64,000 nucleotides of DNA, taken from NCBI GenBank assembly GCA_022760735.1, contig JAKELU010000009.1, positions 15,996-79,995 of the forward strand, given 5' to 3'. How positions within the stretch are numbered: position 1 is the first letter of the stretch; every line of letters starts with the position of its first letter. Positions 8,722-17,149 of this stretch are shown here, in pieces. The position numbers and the translations under genes were made by a program. The notes beneath the pieces are model-generated. The model saw only the letters and a program-made list of their open reading frames with translations, was not told the DNA's origin and ran no database searches. Origin of the DNA: Firmicutes bacterium FC7 (GTDB taxonomy: Bacteria > Bacillota > Clostridia > Tissierellales > Tissierellaceae).

Positions 8722-10095
8722 CTATTTTAAAATCTTCTTAACCAAAGTTAAAGTCTTTTCTTTATAAGGCGGATAAACTAGATTGCTATCAAATTTACCG
8801 ATAGATTTAAATATGCTCTTTTCATGAGTAAAGGTATCGAAGGAATATTTAGAATGATACCTTCCCATTCCGCTAAAACCAATACCACCAAATGGTAGGT
8901 TGGAATTTACGATATGATATATTGCATTATTTATGCATCCACCACCAAATTGTATGTTATTAATAATATAATCTTCTACTGAATTGCATTCAGTAAATAA
9001 ATATAGAGCTAGGGGATAGGGATTAAGCTTAATTATATCTATTACTTCCGAAAGCTTATTATATGTAAGTATTGGTAATATTGGCCCAAAGATTTCCTCT
9101 TTCATTATTGGATGATTGACATCTATTTCATCGATTAATGTTGGGGCAATATATTTTTTCTCACGGTTGAAAAAACCACCTTCAAGAATATTGCTATTTT
9201 CCATTAGTGATATAAGCCTATCAAATCTCTTGTGGTTTATAATTCTCCCAATATTATTACTTTCTTCTGAATTATCATCATAATAATTCTTAATGTAATA
9301 TTTTAACTTTTCTACTAATTGATCTTTCTTTGATTCATGGACCAACAAGTAGTCTGGTGCTATGCAAGTTTGACCTGCATTATAGAACTTCGCCCATGTA
9401 ATTCTTTTTGCAGCCATATCCAAGTTGACATCTTCATGGACAATTACAGGAGATTTTCCACCTAATTCTAAGGTTACTGGTGTTAAGTGTTTTGATGCTA
9501 ATTCTAAAACTTTTTTTCCAGCCTCAACACTTCCAGTAAAAAATATGTGATCAAATCTGTAATTCTCAATTAAAGATGAAACTATACTAGAACCTGGTCC
9601 AGTAACAATGCTTACATAATTTTCATTGTATGATTCTTCTATTATTTTAGTTAATATTTTTTCCGTATTTATAGCTTGATGAGAAGGTTTAAGTATTGCA
9701 CAGTTGCCAGCAGCTATTGCACCTATAAGTGGTGCTATGCTCAATTGAAATGGATAATTCCAAGGACTAATTATTAGCACAACACCCTTTGGCTCAGGAT
9801 AAATATAACTATTAGCTGGTTGTAGATATACTGGTGTGTGCAATTTTTTAGGTTTCATCCATTTTTTTAAATTTTTAATTGCATGATTAATTTCGTTATA
9901 AATAAAACCTATTTCAGCAGTATAAGCTTCAAAAGGTGGTTTTCCTAAATCTAGATTAAGAGCATTTATAATTTCATCCTCATACTTTTCTATGGAATTT
10001 TTTAGTTTTTGTAACTGATTTATTCTAAAGTCATATCCTCGAGTGTTTCCCTTATCAAAAAAGCTTCTTTTACTATCATAAGGGTTAGTTAACAT
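8722..10095 (-). CDS. NAD(P)-dependent aldehyde dehydrogenase (class 3/YwdH-like)
   Basis: A 457-residue enzyme oxidising aldehydes to acids. Visible motifs: ISPWNYP (109-115), FTGS (186-189), ELGGKSP with general base Glu210, and NAGQTCIAPDY with nucleophile Cys244. Length and the C-terminal hydrophobic/basic tail match the class 3 fatty-aldehyde group. It stands alone between zupT and the MATE gene, and its start follows AAAGGATGAG. The substrate cannot be inferred. Confidence 0.9.
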   Translation of the reverse strand: MLTNPYDSKRSFFDKGNTRGYDFRINQLQKLKNSIEKYEDEIINALNLDLGKPPFEAYTAEIGFIYNEINHAIKNLKKWMKPKKLHTPVYLQPANSYIYPEPKGVVLIISPWNYPFQLSIAPLIGAIAAGNCAILKPSHQAINTEKILTKIIEESYNENYVSIVTGPGSSIVSSLIENYRFDHIFFTGSVEAGKKVLELASKHLTPVTLELGGKSPVIVHEDVNLDMAAKRITWAKFYNAGQTCIAPDYLLVHESKKDQLVEKLKYYIKNYYDDNSEESNNIGRIINHKRFDRLISLMENSNILEGGFFNREKKYIAPTLIDEIDVNHPIMKEEIFGPILPILTYNKLSEVIDIIKLNPYPLALYLFTECNSVEDYIINNIQFGGGCINNAIYHIVNSNLPFGGIGFSGMGRYHSKYSFDTFTHEKSIFKSIGKFDSNLVYPPYKEKTLTLVKKILK

Positions 10096-10148
10096 AAGCT
10101 CATCCTTTCTAATTTTTAAGTATATGATATCATATCCCCAAAAATAAA

Positions 10149-10190
10149 AAATACCTATCTATTGCCTAAGCAGTAGATAGGTATTTTTTT
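10149..10190 (-). terminator. terminator of the MATE gene
   Basis: The stem AATACCTATCTATTG / CAGTAGATAGGTATT with loop CCTAAG lies just after the stop of the minus-strand MATE gene. T-runs on both flanks allow termination in either direction. Confidence 0.85.
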
Positions 10191-11538
10191 ATATATTTTT
10201 CTTCTTAATATAATAAACATAATATCCTATAAAAAGAATAGAAGTAACAATCCATGTTAAAGGGTAGCTCATCATCACAGTTTTTATACTTGGCCATATA
10301 GGAACAGCAATTAATACCCAAAGTACTCTCAATACACAAACTCCTATACCGGTAATAATCATTGGTAATAGAGTATTTCCTAATCCACGTAAAGATCCTG
10401 ATAATATTTCAATAGGAACAAAGCTACTATAAAAAGGTGCAATAAAATACAACATATTAAGTCCAATTTCAGTAACTGTATTATTAGTAGTAAAAAGTTT
10501 AAATAGATTTGGGCCGCTTAAATATAGGAAAATAGTTAGAAATATAGACGTTCCTATAGACATAGTAAGGCTTGTTTTAACTCCTTTTCTAACCCTATCA
10601 TTTTTACCTGCTCCATAATTTTGCGCTACAAATGTGGTTGCTGATATACCAAATGCACCAAGAATCATCCAGAAGATGCCATCAATTTTAGCATAAGCAG
10701 TCCAAGCCGCAATGGTATCTGTTCCAAAGCTATTGATACTAGATTGAACAACTATATTTGAGGAAGAATACATCAATGATTGCAAGCCAGCAGGTAATCC
10801 AATACTGATTATCTTTTGCAACAACCCTTTGTTAAACTTTATTTTCTTTAAGTCTAATTTATATGATTCCTGTGTTTTAATTAGGGTTATACATACTAAA
10901 ACTGCACTTATTATTTGTGATATTACAGTAGCTATTGCAACTCCAATAACTTTCCAATTAAATATAACAACAAATACTATGTCAAAGACTATATTCACTA
11001 TGCAGCTTATAATAAGGAAATATAGTGGACGTTTTGAATCTCCAATTGCTCTTAAAATTCCTGAACCCATGTTGTATATAAGGTTTGCTATCATTCCTGC
11101 AAAATAAATTCTAATATATTGTACAGAATAGACCATGACTTCATCAGGAGTTCCCATCCATTTTAGTGCAGCTGGTGCACCGATTAATCCAATTATCATT
11201 ATTATTAAACCACCAACAATTGCAAGAGCAATTGAAGTATGGACTGATTCGCTTACTTTTTGGTCATTTTTAGCACCGAAGAATTGAGAGATTGTAACAG
11301 TTGAACCTGAGGATATACCTACAAAAAAACCTACAAATAGATTAATTATTGTCCCTGTAGATCCACCCACAGCCGATAAGGCTTCCTTACCTACAAATCT
11401 TCCTACTACTATGGCGTCTACAGTATTATAAAGCTGTTGGAAAAACGTTCCGAACAGTAAAGGAAAGAAAAAAATAAGCAGTTGCTTCCAAACAACTCCT
11501 TCTGTAAAACCATTCAAATTCTTTTGAGCTTGCTCCAT
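10189..11538 (-). CDS. MATE-family multidrug/Na+ antiporter
   Basis: A 449-residue protein with about twelve hydrophobic segments. The N-terminal FFPLLFGTFFQQLYNTVDAI and the segment around AVGGSTG are typical of the DinF/NorM-like MATE superfamily. It would export cationic drugs or metabolites using Na+ or H+. It is transcribed away from the ECF sigma gene. The upstream 200 bases hold the long hairpin at 11627-11677, but the promoter was not identified. Confidence 0.88.
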   Translation of the reverse strand: MEQAQKNLNGFTEGVVWKQLLIFFFPLLFGTFFQQLYNTVDAIVVGRFVGKEALSAVGGSTGTIINLFVGFFVGISSGSTVTISQFFGAKNDQKVSESVHTSIALAIVGGLIIMIIGLIGAPAALKWMGTPDEVMVYSVQYIRIYFAGMIANLIYNMGSGILRAIGDSKRPLYFLIISCIVNIVFDIVFVVIFNWKVIGVAIATVISQIISAVLVCITLIKTQESYKLDLKKIKFNKGLLQKIISIGLPAGLQSLMYSSSNIVVQSSINSFGTDTIAAWTAYAKIDGIFWMILGAFGISATTFVAQNYGAGKNDRVRKGVKTSLTMSIGTSIFLTIFLYLSGPNLFKLFTTNNTVTEIGLNMLYFIAPFYSSFVPIEILSGSLRGLGNTLLPMIITGIGVCVLRVLWVLIAVPIWPSIKTVMMSYPLTWIVTSILFIGYYVYYIKKKNI

Positions 11539-11626
11539 GATATACCCCTATCTATATAGAAATTAATATTGTATTAGAATATATTAATATATCCCGATTC
11601 GAAATTCAATCATAAGATTATAAGAA

Positions 11627-11677
11627 AAATTAAAAATAAAATCATTGGAAGTTTTCCATTGATTTTATTTTTAATTT
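11627..11677. repeat. 24-bp AT-rich inverted repeat between divergent genes
   Basis: The arms 11627-11650 and 11654-11677 pair with one mismatch around a 3-nt loop (GTT). The arms are mostly A and T, with a GGAA/TTCC tip. A terminator-shaped hairpin between divergently transcribed genes has no obvious gene to end; it could insulate the two promoters or be a small mobile palindrome. Confidence 0.75.
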
Positions 11678-11680
11678 AGG

Positions 11681-11709
11681 TGTAACAATATGATATGTTA
11701 CTTCGTTAA
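11681..11709 (+). promoter_or_regulatory. candidate ECF-sigma autoregulatory promoter
   Basis: TGTAAC (11681-11686), 17 nt, CGTTAA (11704-11709) fits the AAC / CGT pattern of ECF promoters and lies about 37 nt before the sigma gene start. It overlaps the inverted repeat GTAACA...TGTTAC. Candidate only. Confidence 0.4.
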
Positions 11710-11745
11710 TATAAGTGAAGAAGCTCCCAAGAAAGAAGGTGAATC

Positions 11746-12255
11746 ATGAATAATTATGATACTAGGCAGATAGAAGAAATATGTAAAAATACATGGGAGC
11801 CACTTTATCGATTTATATATTATAAGGTGCAGAATCGAGAAGAAGCTGAGGATATTACTCAAGAAACCTATGTCAAATCATTATCCTATTCAAAATTAAA
11901 GGATATTGCTCCAGATAGGTATATTGCATTCTTTAAGACGGTAGCACTAAATATAATTCGAGATAGGTGGCGTAAGAGTAAAAAAGGTTTGAATAATGTT
12001 GATATAGAAGCGATTAATCCCATAGAGATTGCTGTTGATGATACTACAGAAATAGCTAATCAACAATTATTTATAAGAAATACTCTTAAAAAGCTAAGTG
12101 ATGATCAGAGAGAGGTAATTGAACTTAGGATCCTAAAGGGCTACTCAGTATCTGAAACAGCTAAAATCATGGGAAAATCCGATGGAAATATAAGAGTACT
12201 CCAATATAGAGCTTTGAAAAAGCTAGCAGATATAATGGATAAATACAAAGAGTAA
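11746..12255 (+). CDS. ECF RNA polymerase sigma factor
   Basis: A 169-residue sigma-70 group IV factor. The region 2 segment includes EEAEDITQETYVKSL (about 32-46) and region 4 the helix-turn-helix LRILKGYSVSETAKIMGKS (about 128-146), joined by an acidic linker. It directs RNA polymerase to stress promoters when released from its anti-sigma partner, the next gene, 12 nt downstream. RBS is AGAAAGGTG. An ECF-like promoter at 11681 suggests self-activation. Confidence 0.92.
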   Translation: MNNYDTRQIEEICKNTWEPLYRFIYYKVQNREEAEDITQETYVKSLSYSKLKDIAPDRYIAFFKTVALNIIRDRWRKSKKGLNNVDIEAINPIEIAVDDTTEIANQQLFIRNTLKKLSDDQREVIELRILKGYSVSETAKIMGKSDGNIRVLQYRALKKLADIMDKYKE

Positions 12256-12267
12256 AGGAGGATTATC

Positions 12268-13521
12268 ATGAATAATAATGAAAAAAGATTGTCTGATTTT
12301 ATAGATAGTTTAAATAATGAAAAGATACCAGATACTAAGTCGGATTCTGAGGAATTAGATAGACTATTTGATGTTGTAAGACAAGTACGTACATTAAAGG
12401 AGGTAGAAATGCCAGATAAAGATTTTCCAAATAGGATTGTAAATAAATTAAGTGCAAATAAAAAAACAATTAAAAAGAGAAAGAGAATGATATGGATTGG
12501 TGGCTTAGCAAGTATAGCAGCAGTGCTTATTATGGCAGTGATGATGAAATTTGTATCACCGTTAAATAGTCCAAATATGGTTTATGCTATGGAACAAGCT
12601 TATAAAGAGATAAAAGTTTATCATGGAATTTTAGAAGTAATATCAAAAAATGAAGCTGGAGAGGAGCAATTACAATCTAAGCTTGATGTATGGGTTGATA
12701 AAGATGGCAATTATTATGTTGAAACACTAGGTGGGTCATACAAAGGGTTAATAACAGTGAAAAACGAGGATAAAATGTGGCAGATTTTTGATGAGGAAAA
12801 TCGAGTAAGTATATTTCCTGCTTTTCCTGAAACCTATAAGTTTATATTTGAATTAGGAAAGGAAATTGAGGATGTAAGAAATGCAGAATCAACAATAATT
12901 ATTGGAGATGATATCATAGCTAGTAGATCTTCATATATAATGGAAGTAACTCCTAAAGGTGGTTTATCATATAAACTTTGGATTGATAAGGAGACTAATT
13001 TACCGTTACAAAAGGAAGGTCCTATGCATAATTCAATAGGATATGTAACAAGATATACTGAAATTGAATTTATAGATACAATTCCAGAAGAATTAATAGA
13101 GTATAATTCCCCTGAAGGTTATAAAGAGATAAATGCAGATATAGATGATTTTTTAGGAACAATTGAAGATGTTATTATAGAAAGTGGTAATACTGATATG
13201 GCTAATAAGCCAGATGTAGAAGTAGAGGTTGATTTAGAAATTGAAAGGGCAAATCAAATTAATGCAGATTCTGGAAGTTCTCCTTGGATGTTAGATCCTG
13301 TATATGTTGCACAAATCTTTACAAGTCTTCGGATTTCACCTGAGGGTATTGTTGGGGATTATCCAATTGATTATGAGGATTTGGTAATTGTTCATAATGA
13401 TGGAATAAACGCCATGATAGAAGTTAATAGTGATAAGACCAATATTTCCAGAGTTTATTTAGAGAGACTAATAAGACAAGATGAAACTGGAATATGGACT
13501 GTTATAGGATATGATATGTAA
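12268..13521 (+). CDS. membrane anti-sigma factor with extracytoplasmic LolA/RseB-like domain
   Basis: A 417-residue protein. Residues 1-73 are cytoplasmic, charged and end in a basic stretch (KKTIKKRKR), the expected sigma-binding part. One transmembrane helix spans about 74-93. The rest is extracellular: MEQAYKEIKVYHGILEV begins a lipoprotein-carrier/RseB-like beta domain (about 107-290), and the last 120 residues form a further domain I do not recognise. No zinc-binding HxxxCxxC motif is seen in the N-terminus. Operon position directly after the ECF gene supports the anti-sigma role; the signal is unknown. Confidence 0.8.
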   Translation: MNNNEKRLSDFIDSLNNEKIPDTKSDSEELDRLFDVVRQVRTLKEVEMPDKDFPNRIVNKLSANKKTIKKRKRMIWIGGLASIAAVLIMAVMMKFVSPLNSPNMVYAMEQAYKEIKVYHGILEVISKNEAGEEQLQSKLDVWVDKDGNYYVETLGGSYKGLITVKNEDKMWQIFDEENRVSIFPAFPETYKFIFELGKEIEDVRNAESTIIIGDDIIASRSSYIMEVTPKGGLSYKLWIDKETNLPLQKEGPMHNSIGYVTRYTEIEFIDTIPEELIEYNSPEGYKEINADIDDFLGTIEDVIIESGNTDMANKPDVEVEVDLEIERANQINADSGSSPWMLDPVYVAQIFTSLRISPEGIVGDYPIDYEDLVIVHNDGINAMIEVNSDKTNISRVYLERLIRQDETGIWTVIGYDM

Positions 13522-13531
13522 AAATAAAAAA

Positions 13532-13570
13532 ACTATAAGACAAGGTCGGGGGGAAGCCTTGTCTTATAGT
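13532..13570 (-). terminator. terminator of the small minus-strand gene
   Basis: A 14-bp perfect stem, ACTATAAGACAAGG (13532-13545) with 13557-13570. On the minus strand it is followed by a long T-run, so it ends the 78-residue gene; the plus-strand side lacks a T-run. Confidence 0.8.
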
Positions 13571-13571
13571 G

Positions 13572-13808
13572 CTAATTGTGTCTACTACTCAAATCATTTA
13601 GCAAATCTGAGGTGAGTTTATTAATGTCCTCAATTCTTTTGTTTAGCTTATCAAATTTTTTTGCCAATTCGTAATCCTTAGGTTGAGCCAAATCATTAGA
13701 ATTTAGGAGCATATTTATACTAGTAGTATATTCCATATTTAAAAAATTGTTCTCTTCAATTCTTTTAGTTTGATTGATAATTTCTTCTATAGCTTTTTTG
13801 TTTTCCAT
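13572..13808 (-). CDS. small hypothetical protein, probable coiled coil
   Basis: A 78-residue, charged protein with no hydrophobic segment. The C-terminal half (FDKLNKRIEDINKLTSDLL) has coiled-coil spacing. The start has AAAGGGTG about 6 nt upstream, and a good terminator follows. I do not recognise the family. It lies between the anti-sigma gene and the dinB operon, with its own signals. Confidence 0.6.
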   Translation of the reverse strand: MENKKAIEEIINQTKRIEENNFLNMEYTTSINMLLNSNDLAQPKDYELAKKFDKLNKRIEDINKLTSDLLNDLSSRHN

Positions 13809-13924
13809 ACTAACACCCTTTCTCTATATAGTATTAGTATGGATGATTTTATGATTTATATTACAATCTTAAATTATATTTAGTTTATTAGAACACAAAA
13901 CAGATAAATAAATTATTTAAAATT

Positions 13925-14188
13925 TTAGATTTTAAAAAGTATCCATTTACATGTTGATAACTCATATTTAAGTTGATATTGTTTCTTAAACCCATCTATA
14001 TTGCTTTGGCAATCAAATACCCACATTGTGTTACCAGCTAATTTTTCAAGCTCTCTAGTTATAACTTTTTCTACATTTATCACTTTATTACTACCATCAT
14101 CTAGGGAGATTCTAAATCTAATCGGATGAATACCTTGATTAGTGTCGAACCAACAAATCATTTCAATAGGTTTTGCTACTATTTTCAT
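13925..14188 (-). CDS. small conserved-looking protein in the dinB operon
   Basis: An 87-residue protein of unknown function, rich in beta-type alternation (VAKPIEMICWFDTNQGIHPIRF). It begins 18 nt after the dinB stop and is probably co-transcribed from the LexA-type promoter at 15608-15636. I recall similar small genes beside Y-family polymerase genes in Firmicutes, but that is memory, not a search. The RBS (AGAGGTGG) is about 10 nt from the ATG. Confidence 0.65.
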   Translation of the reverse strand: MKIVAKPIEMICWFDTNQGIHPIRFRISLDDGSNKVINVEKVITRELEKLAGNTMWVFDCQSNIDGFKKQYQLKYELSTCKWILFKI

Positions 14189-14206
14189 TTTAAAATTACA
14201 CCACCT

Positions 14207-15445
14207 CTAAAGTCTACTAGACATCATAGGATATTCCTCTTCCATCATAACTCCTCCTATAATCGGACTTATGCCAGAATGTAGAAAGCAGGAGCGTATG
14301 ACGGAATTATAACCATATTTAAATCTTAATTTATCTATGGTTCTGTCTAAGATTTCATCTCTTTTATCATATTTTTGCAATAATGATAATTGAAAAAAGT
14401 CGTTGCTACTTAGCTCTGAAAGACTTATTGAAATGTTTCTTAAGGGTTCGCCATTCCACATTTCATCAAAAAGCATCTTAGCTGTTTTATAAATAGTATT
14501 TGTTGAAGAAGTAGGTATATCAAGTTTCTTCTGATGTGAATAATGGAAAAAATGGTCGTTTTTTAGACCTACTGATACAACACTGCCACAACTATTAAGG
14601 TCTCTGATTCTCATTCCAACCATTTCAGAAATTGCTAGAAGTACTTTATGAGCTTCAGCAGCTGTTTCTACATCAAATGCTGTAGTAGTGGAGTTGCCAA
14701 CGGATTTAACAGGAACTGAACCCTTTTTTACCTCTGAGTTTTCAATGCCATTTGCATAATTCCAAATCAGAAGACCAGGTTTTTTTAGCCATGAATAGAT
14801 ATAGTCTCTATCCAGCTTTGCTAATTGACCTATGGTATATATTCCACGTCCGTTTAACTTAGATTTGGTTCTTGATCCTACCATAAATAGTTCTTCAACA
14901 GGTAATGGCCACATCTTTTCTTCTATTTCATAGGAAAAGAGAGTATGTACCTTATCAGGTTTTTTAAAATCAGAAGCCATTTTGGCTAATAGTTTATTTG
15001 GGCCAATACCTATATTTACCGTAAAGCCTAATTCGTTCTTTATCCTGTCCTTAATTTCATAAGCAGCATCTAGAAAATGGTTCTCCATATTAGAATAGTC
15101 CATAAAGGCTTCATCTATAGAGTATCTTTGTATGTGAGGTGAGTATTGATTTAAAATGCTAATCATAGCATTACTTGCATTAACGTATCTTTCATAATTT
15201 GGTGGGACCATTACTAAATTAGGACATTTTTGTAAAGCAGAATGAACACTTTCACCTGTTAAAATATTATATTTTTTAGCTGGTATGGATTTAGCAAGTA
15301 CAATTCCATGTCTTTTTTCCTGATCCCCTCCAACTATGGAGGGGATTTCTCTAAGGTCTATTTGTGAACCGTGTTGTAATCTATACACTGCCTCCCAGGA
15401 CAAATATGCTGAGTTCACATCTATGTGAAATATAATTCGTGACAT
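14207..15445 (-). CDS. dinB: Y-family translesion DNA polymerase IV
   Basis: A 412-residue polymerase that copies past damaged DNA. Catalytic carboxylates appear in FHIDVNSAYLSWE (about 6-18) and YSIDEAFMDYS (about 107-117), followed by the thumb GIGPNKLLAKMASDFKKPD and a little-finger domain ending near residue 390. The C-terminal 25 residues (EEEYPMMSSRL end) lack the QL(S/D)LF-type beta-clamp motif I would look for, though VIRSCFLHSGI may play another role. A ~155-nt leader with a palindrome separates the promoter from the ATG. SOS control is strongly suggested by two LexA boxes. Confidence 0.93.
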   Translation of the reverse strand: MSRIIFHIDVNSAYLSWEAVYRLQHGSQIDLREIPSIVGGDQEKRHGIVLAKSIPAKKYNILTGESVHSALQKCPNLVMVPPNYERYVNASNAMISILNQYSPHIQRYSIDEAFMDYSNMENHFLDAAYEIKDRIKNELGFTVNIGIGPNKLLAKMASDFKKPDKVHTLFSYEIEEKMWPLPVEELFMVGSRTKSKLNGRGIYTIGQLAKLDRDYIYSWLKKPGLLIWNYANGIENSEVKKGSVPVKSVGNSTTTAFDVETAAEAHKVLLAISEMVGMRIRDLNSCGSVVSVGLKNDHFFHYSHQKKLDIPTSSTNTIYKTAKMLFDEMWNGEPLRNISISLSELSSNDFFQLSLLQKYDKRDEILDRTIDKLRFKYGYNSVIRSCFLHSGISPIIGGVMMEEEYPMMSSRL

Positions 15446-15462
15446 TAAAAATACACACCCTT

Positions 15463-15578
15463 CAATTCACAGTGAACAATGTAGTTAAACAATAATTAAA
15501 TAAATTTAAAGTGTTTATTTAATTACGAGTCATAAAGCTTTATTTTTAATTTAATTATGCATTGTAAACCGTGAATTG
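15463..15578. repeat. nested palindromic element in the dinB leader
   Basis: Outer arms 15463-15481 and 15560-15578 are 19 nt each with three mismatches (CAATTCAC...CAATG type). An inner perfect 12-bp pair, TAATTAAATAAA (15493-15504) and 15514-15525, sits within. The element lies between the LexA promoter and the dinB start, so it is transcribed as a long structured leader. Confidence 0.7.
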
Positions 15579-15588
15579 CAAAATATTA

Positions 15589-15636
15589 GAACATAAGTTC
15601 TAATGAAATTATACAAGAACAAGTGTTCATAGTCAA
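15589..15636 (-). promoter_or_regulatory. SOS promoter of dinB with two LexA boxes
   Basis: On the minus strand: TTGACT (15631-15636), 17 nt, TATAAT (15608-15613). Two boxes match GAAC-N4-GTTC exactly: 15617-15628 (inside the promoter spacer) and 15589-15600 (around the start site), 28 nt apart. This is the Gram-positive LexA (Cheo-type) operator layout expected for repression. Confidence 0.88.
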
Positions 15637-15660
15637 TAGGTAAAAAGTAGGCAAAAAATA

Positions 15661-15682
15661 AAATAGCCTAAACAGGCTATTT
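15661..15682 (-). terminator. terminator after the first DUF3787-type gene
   Basis: The stem AAATAGCCT / AGGCTATTT with loop AAAC is followed on the minus strand by TATTTTTTG. It separates the DUF3787-type gene from the dinB promoter region. Confidence 0.8.
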
Positions 15683-15689
15683 TATTAAG

Positions 15690-15872
15690 CTATTTTACAT
15701 TTTCGTTATCAACCCAACTCTTAGCTTCTTCTACGGAATCCTCTGTTGGTATAGCTACTTTTGAATCTGGTAGTTTAGTTTCTGTTTTATAATAAATATC
15801 AGTTGCAGTGTCTTCTATTTTAGGTTCACGATTTTGTTTGAAGGTACCTTCGATTTTATCCTTATTGGTCAT
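15690..15872 (-). CDS. small DUF3787-type protein, copy 1
   Basis: A 60-residue hydrophilic protein. The C-terminal half, with IYYKTETKLPDSKVAIP then EEAKSWVDNENVK, matches what I know as DUF3787 (small clostridial proteins, some linked to the spore surface). AAGGAGGGAATATA precedes the ATG. It is a clear paralogue of the next gene: both share a T/K-x-L-x-DS-x-V-x-IPT core and the WVDNEN tail. Downstream of vanW and copy 2, possibly read from the same promoter. Confidence 0.7.
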   Translation of the reverse strand: MTNKDKIEGTFKQNREPKIEDTATDIYYKTETKLPDSKVAIPTEDSVEEAKSWVDNENVK

Positions 15873-15945
15873 TATATTCCCTCCTTAAGAATATATTTGA
15901 TATACAACATATACCCTAAGAGGGAATTATTGACACATTAATTTA

Positions 15946-16170
15946 TTATTTTCTGTTTTCGTTATCAACCCAATCTTTAGCTTCTACTACAGCATCTAGA
16001 GTAGGAATTGATACATTGGAATCCTTCAATCTATGACTGGTTTTATAGAAGGCATCTGTTTCTCTATCTTGAATTTTAACTTCATGAAATTGCCTGTGAG
16101 TTAAGGTACCTATTGAGATATTTTTATTTTTTGGTATTTCATTTTTATAATTATCAGTTTGATGTTTCAT
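15946..16170 (-). CDS. small DUF3787-type protein, copy 2
   Basis: A 74-residue hydrophilic protein with a longer N-terminus than copy 1 and the same C-terminal pattern (AFYKTSHRLKDSNVSIPT, then EAKDWVDNENRK). It starts 13 nt after the vanW stop behind AGGAGG, so the two are likely an operon. Spore-associated expression is a family-based guess; no sporulation promoter was identified. Confidence 0.7.
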   Translation of the reverse strand: MKHQTDNYKNEIPKNKNISIGTLTHRQFHEVKIQDRETDAFYKTSHRLKDSNVSIPTLDAVVEAKDWVDNENRK

Positions 16171-16183
16171 TTTGAATTCCTCC

Positions 16184-17065
16184 TTAATTCATTTCTATAA
16201 CTTCTGGAAATGGTAAATAATAACTAGGGAACATCTTCTTTATTTCTATTGTTCCATCAGGGTATTCAATTTTTACGTAGGATTTTACATTTGCTCCATC
16301 AAGTCCTTTTACCTTAGTTACCATTTCTCCAGGATTAAGAGAATCATTTCTTATATATTTAAGTGGGGGTTTAACTAAGTTAGTAACTTCATGAGTCCAT
16401 GTAACTTTTGGTGGACGTTCAGTACCATAGAATCCCATATACAATCTATTTCCTATCATCTTAGACCAAATAAGGATATTACCTTTTGTTGTATTTTTAA
16501 ATTTAAAATCTTTTATACCATATGCTACAGTCGCATCTTGCCCGTATGGAACATAATTAACAGGCATAGCATGATAATGTCTTTCAACGATTTCTAAATT
16601 GGCTAAAACTGATAGATTATAGAGGGATGTCGCGACTTTACAAACGCCACCACCTTCAGTCATTATTATTTTATCTCCAACAAAGGAGGCGCCTTCTTTA
16701 TATCCTCTTCTTTTGGTATAAGGTCCAATTCTTTCATTTTGAGAGAATATCTTAGATGGTCTTACAATATGACCACTAACGCTACTAGCAGCTAATGAAA
16801 CATTATGTTCTTCACCTGGAAGAGGGTCTTTAAGGACTGCACAGAAGCCTGCCATCAATATAGGAGTGTCATATTTTTCTATAGCCTTTAAAAAGTCCTT
16901 ATCATTTTTCCATGGCATATTATAGACAGGTCCAGAGATTTCAGGTATATCATAATTGACCTTATGGTTTAATAATATATCTAGATTATCTGCATAAACA
17001 GGAACTACAGTCGACATGAATATACTAAAAATACAAATTAATAGGAAAGATTTTGACTTAAACAT
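16184..17065 (-). CDS. secreted VanW-family protein
   Basis: I start this gene at the ATG ending at 17065, which has GGAGGAG just upstream and gives a clean signal peptide (MFKSKSFLLICIFSIFM...VYADN, about 25 residues); a longer frame upstream lacks a ribosome site. The mature 268 residues contain a VanW domain: ASSVSGHIVRPSKIFSQNERIGPYT, then MTEGGGVCKVATSLYNLSVLANLEI and ERHYHAMPVNYVPYGQDATVAYG. VanW-type proteins are common in clostridial envelopes; their biochemical role is unsettled. It shares an operon with DUF3787 genes. Confidence 0.88.
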   Translation of the reverse strand: MFKSKSFLLICIFSIFMSTVVPVYADNLDILLNHKVNYDIPEISGPVYNMPWKNDKDFLKAIEKYDTPILMAGFCAVLKDPLPGEEHNVSLAASSVSGHIVRPSKIFSQNERIGPYTKRRGYKEGASFVGDKIIMTEGGGVCKVATSLYNLSVLANLEIVERHYHAMPVNYVPYGQDATVAYGIKDFKFKNTTKGNILIWSKMIGNRLYMGFYGTERPPKVTWTHEVTNLVKPPLKYIRNDSLNPGEMVTKVKGLDGANVKSYVKIEYPDGTIEIKKMFPSYYLPFPEVIEMN

Positions 17066-17149
17066 AATATCTCCTCCAATTTCTACTCTATATAGTTTAA
17101 ATCGGAGGAGATATTTATATACTTTTTTAAAATGCCACATATTGAGATA

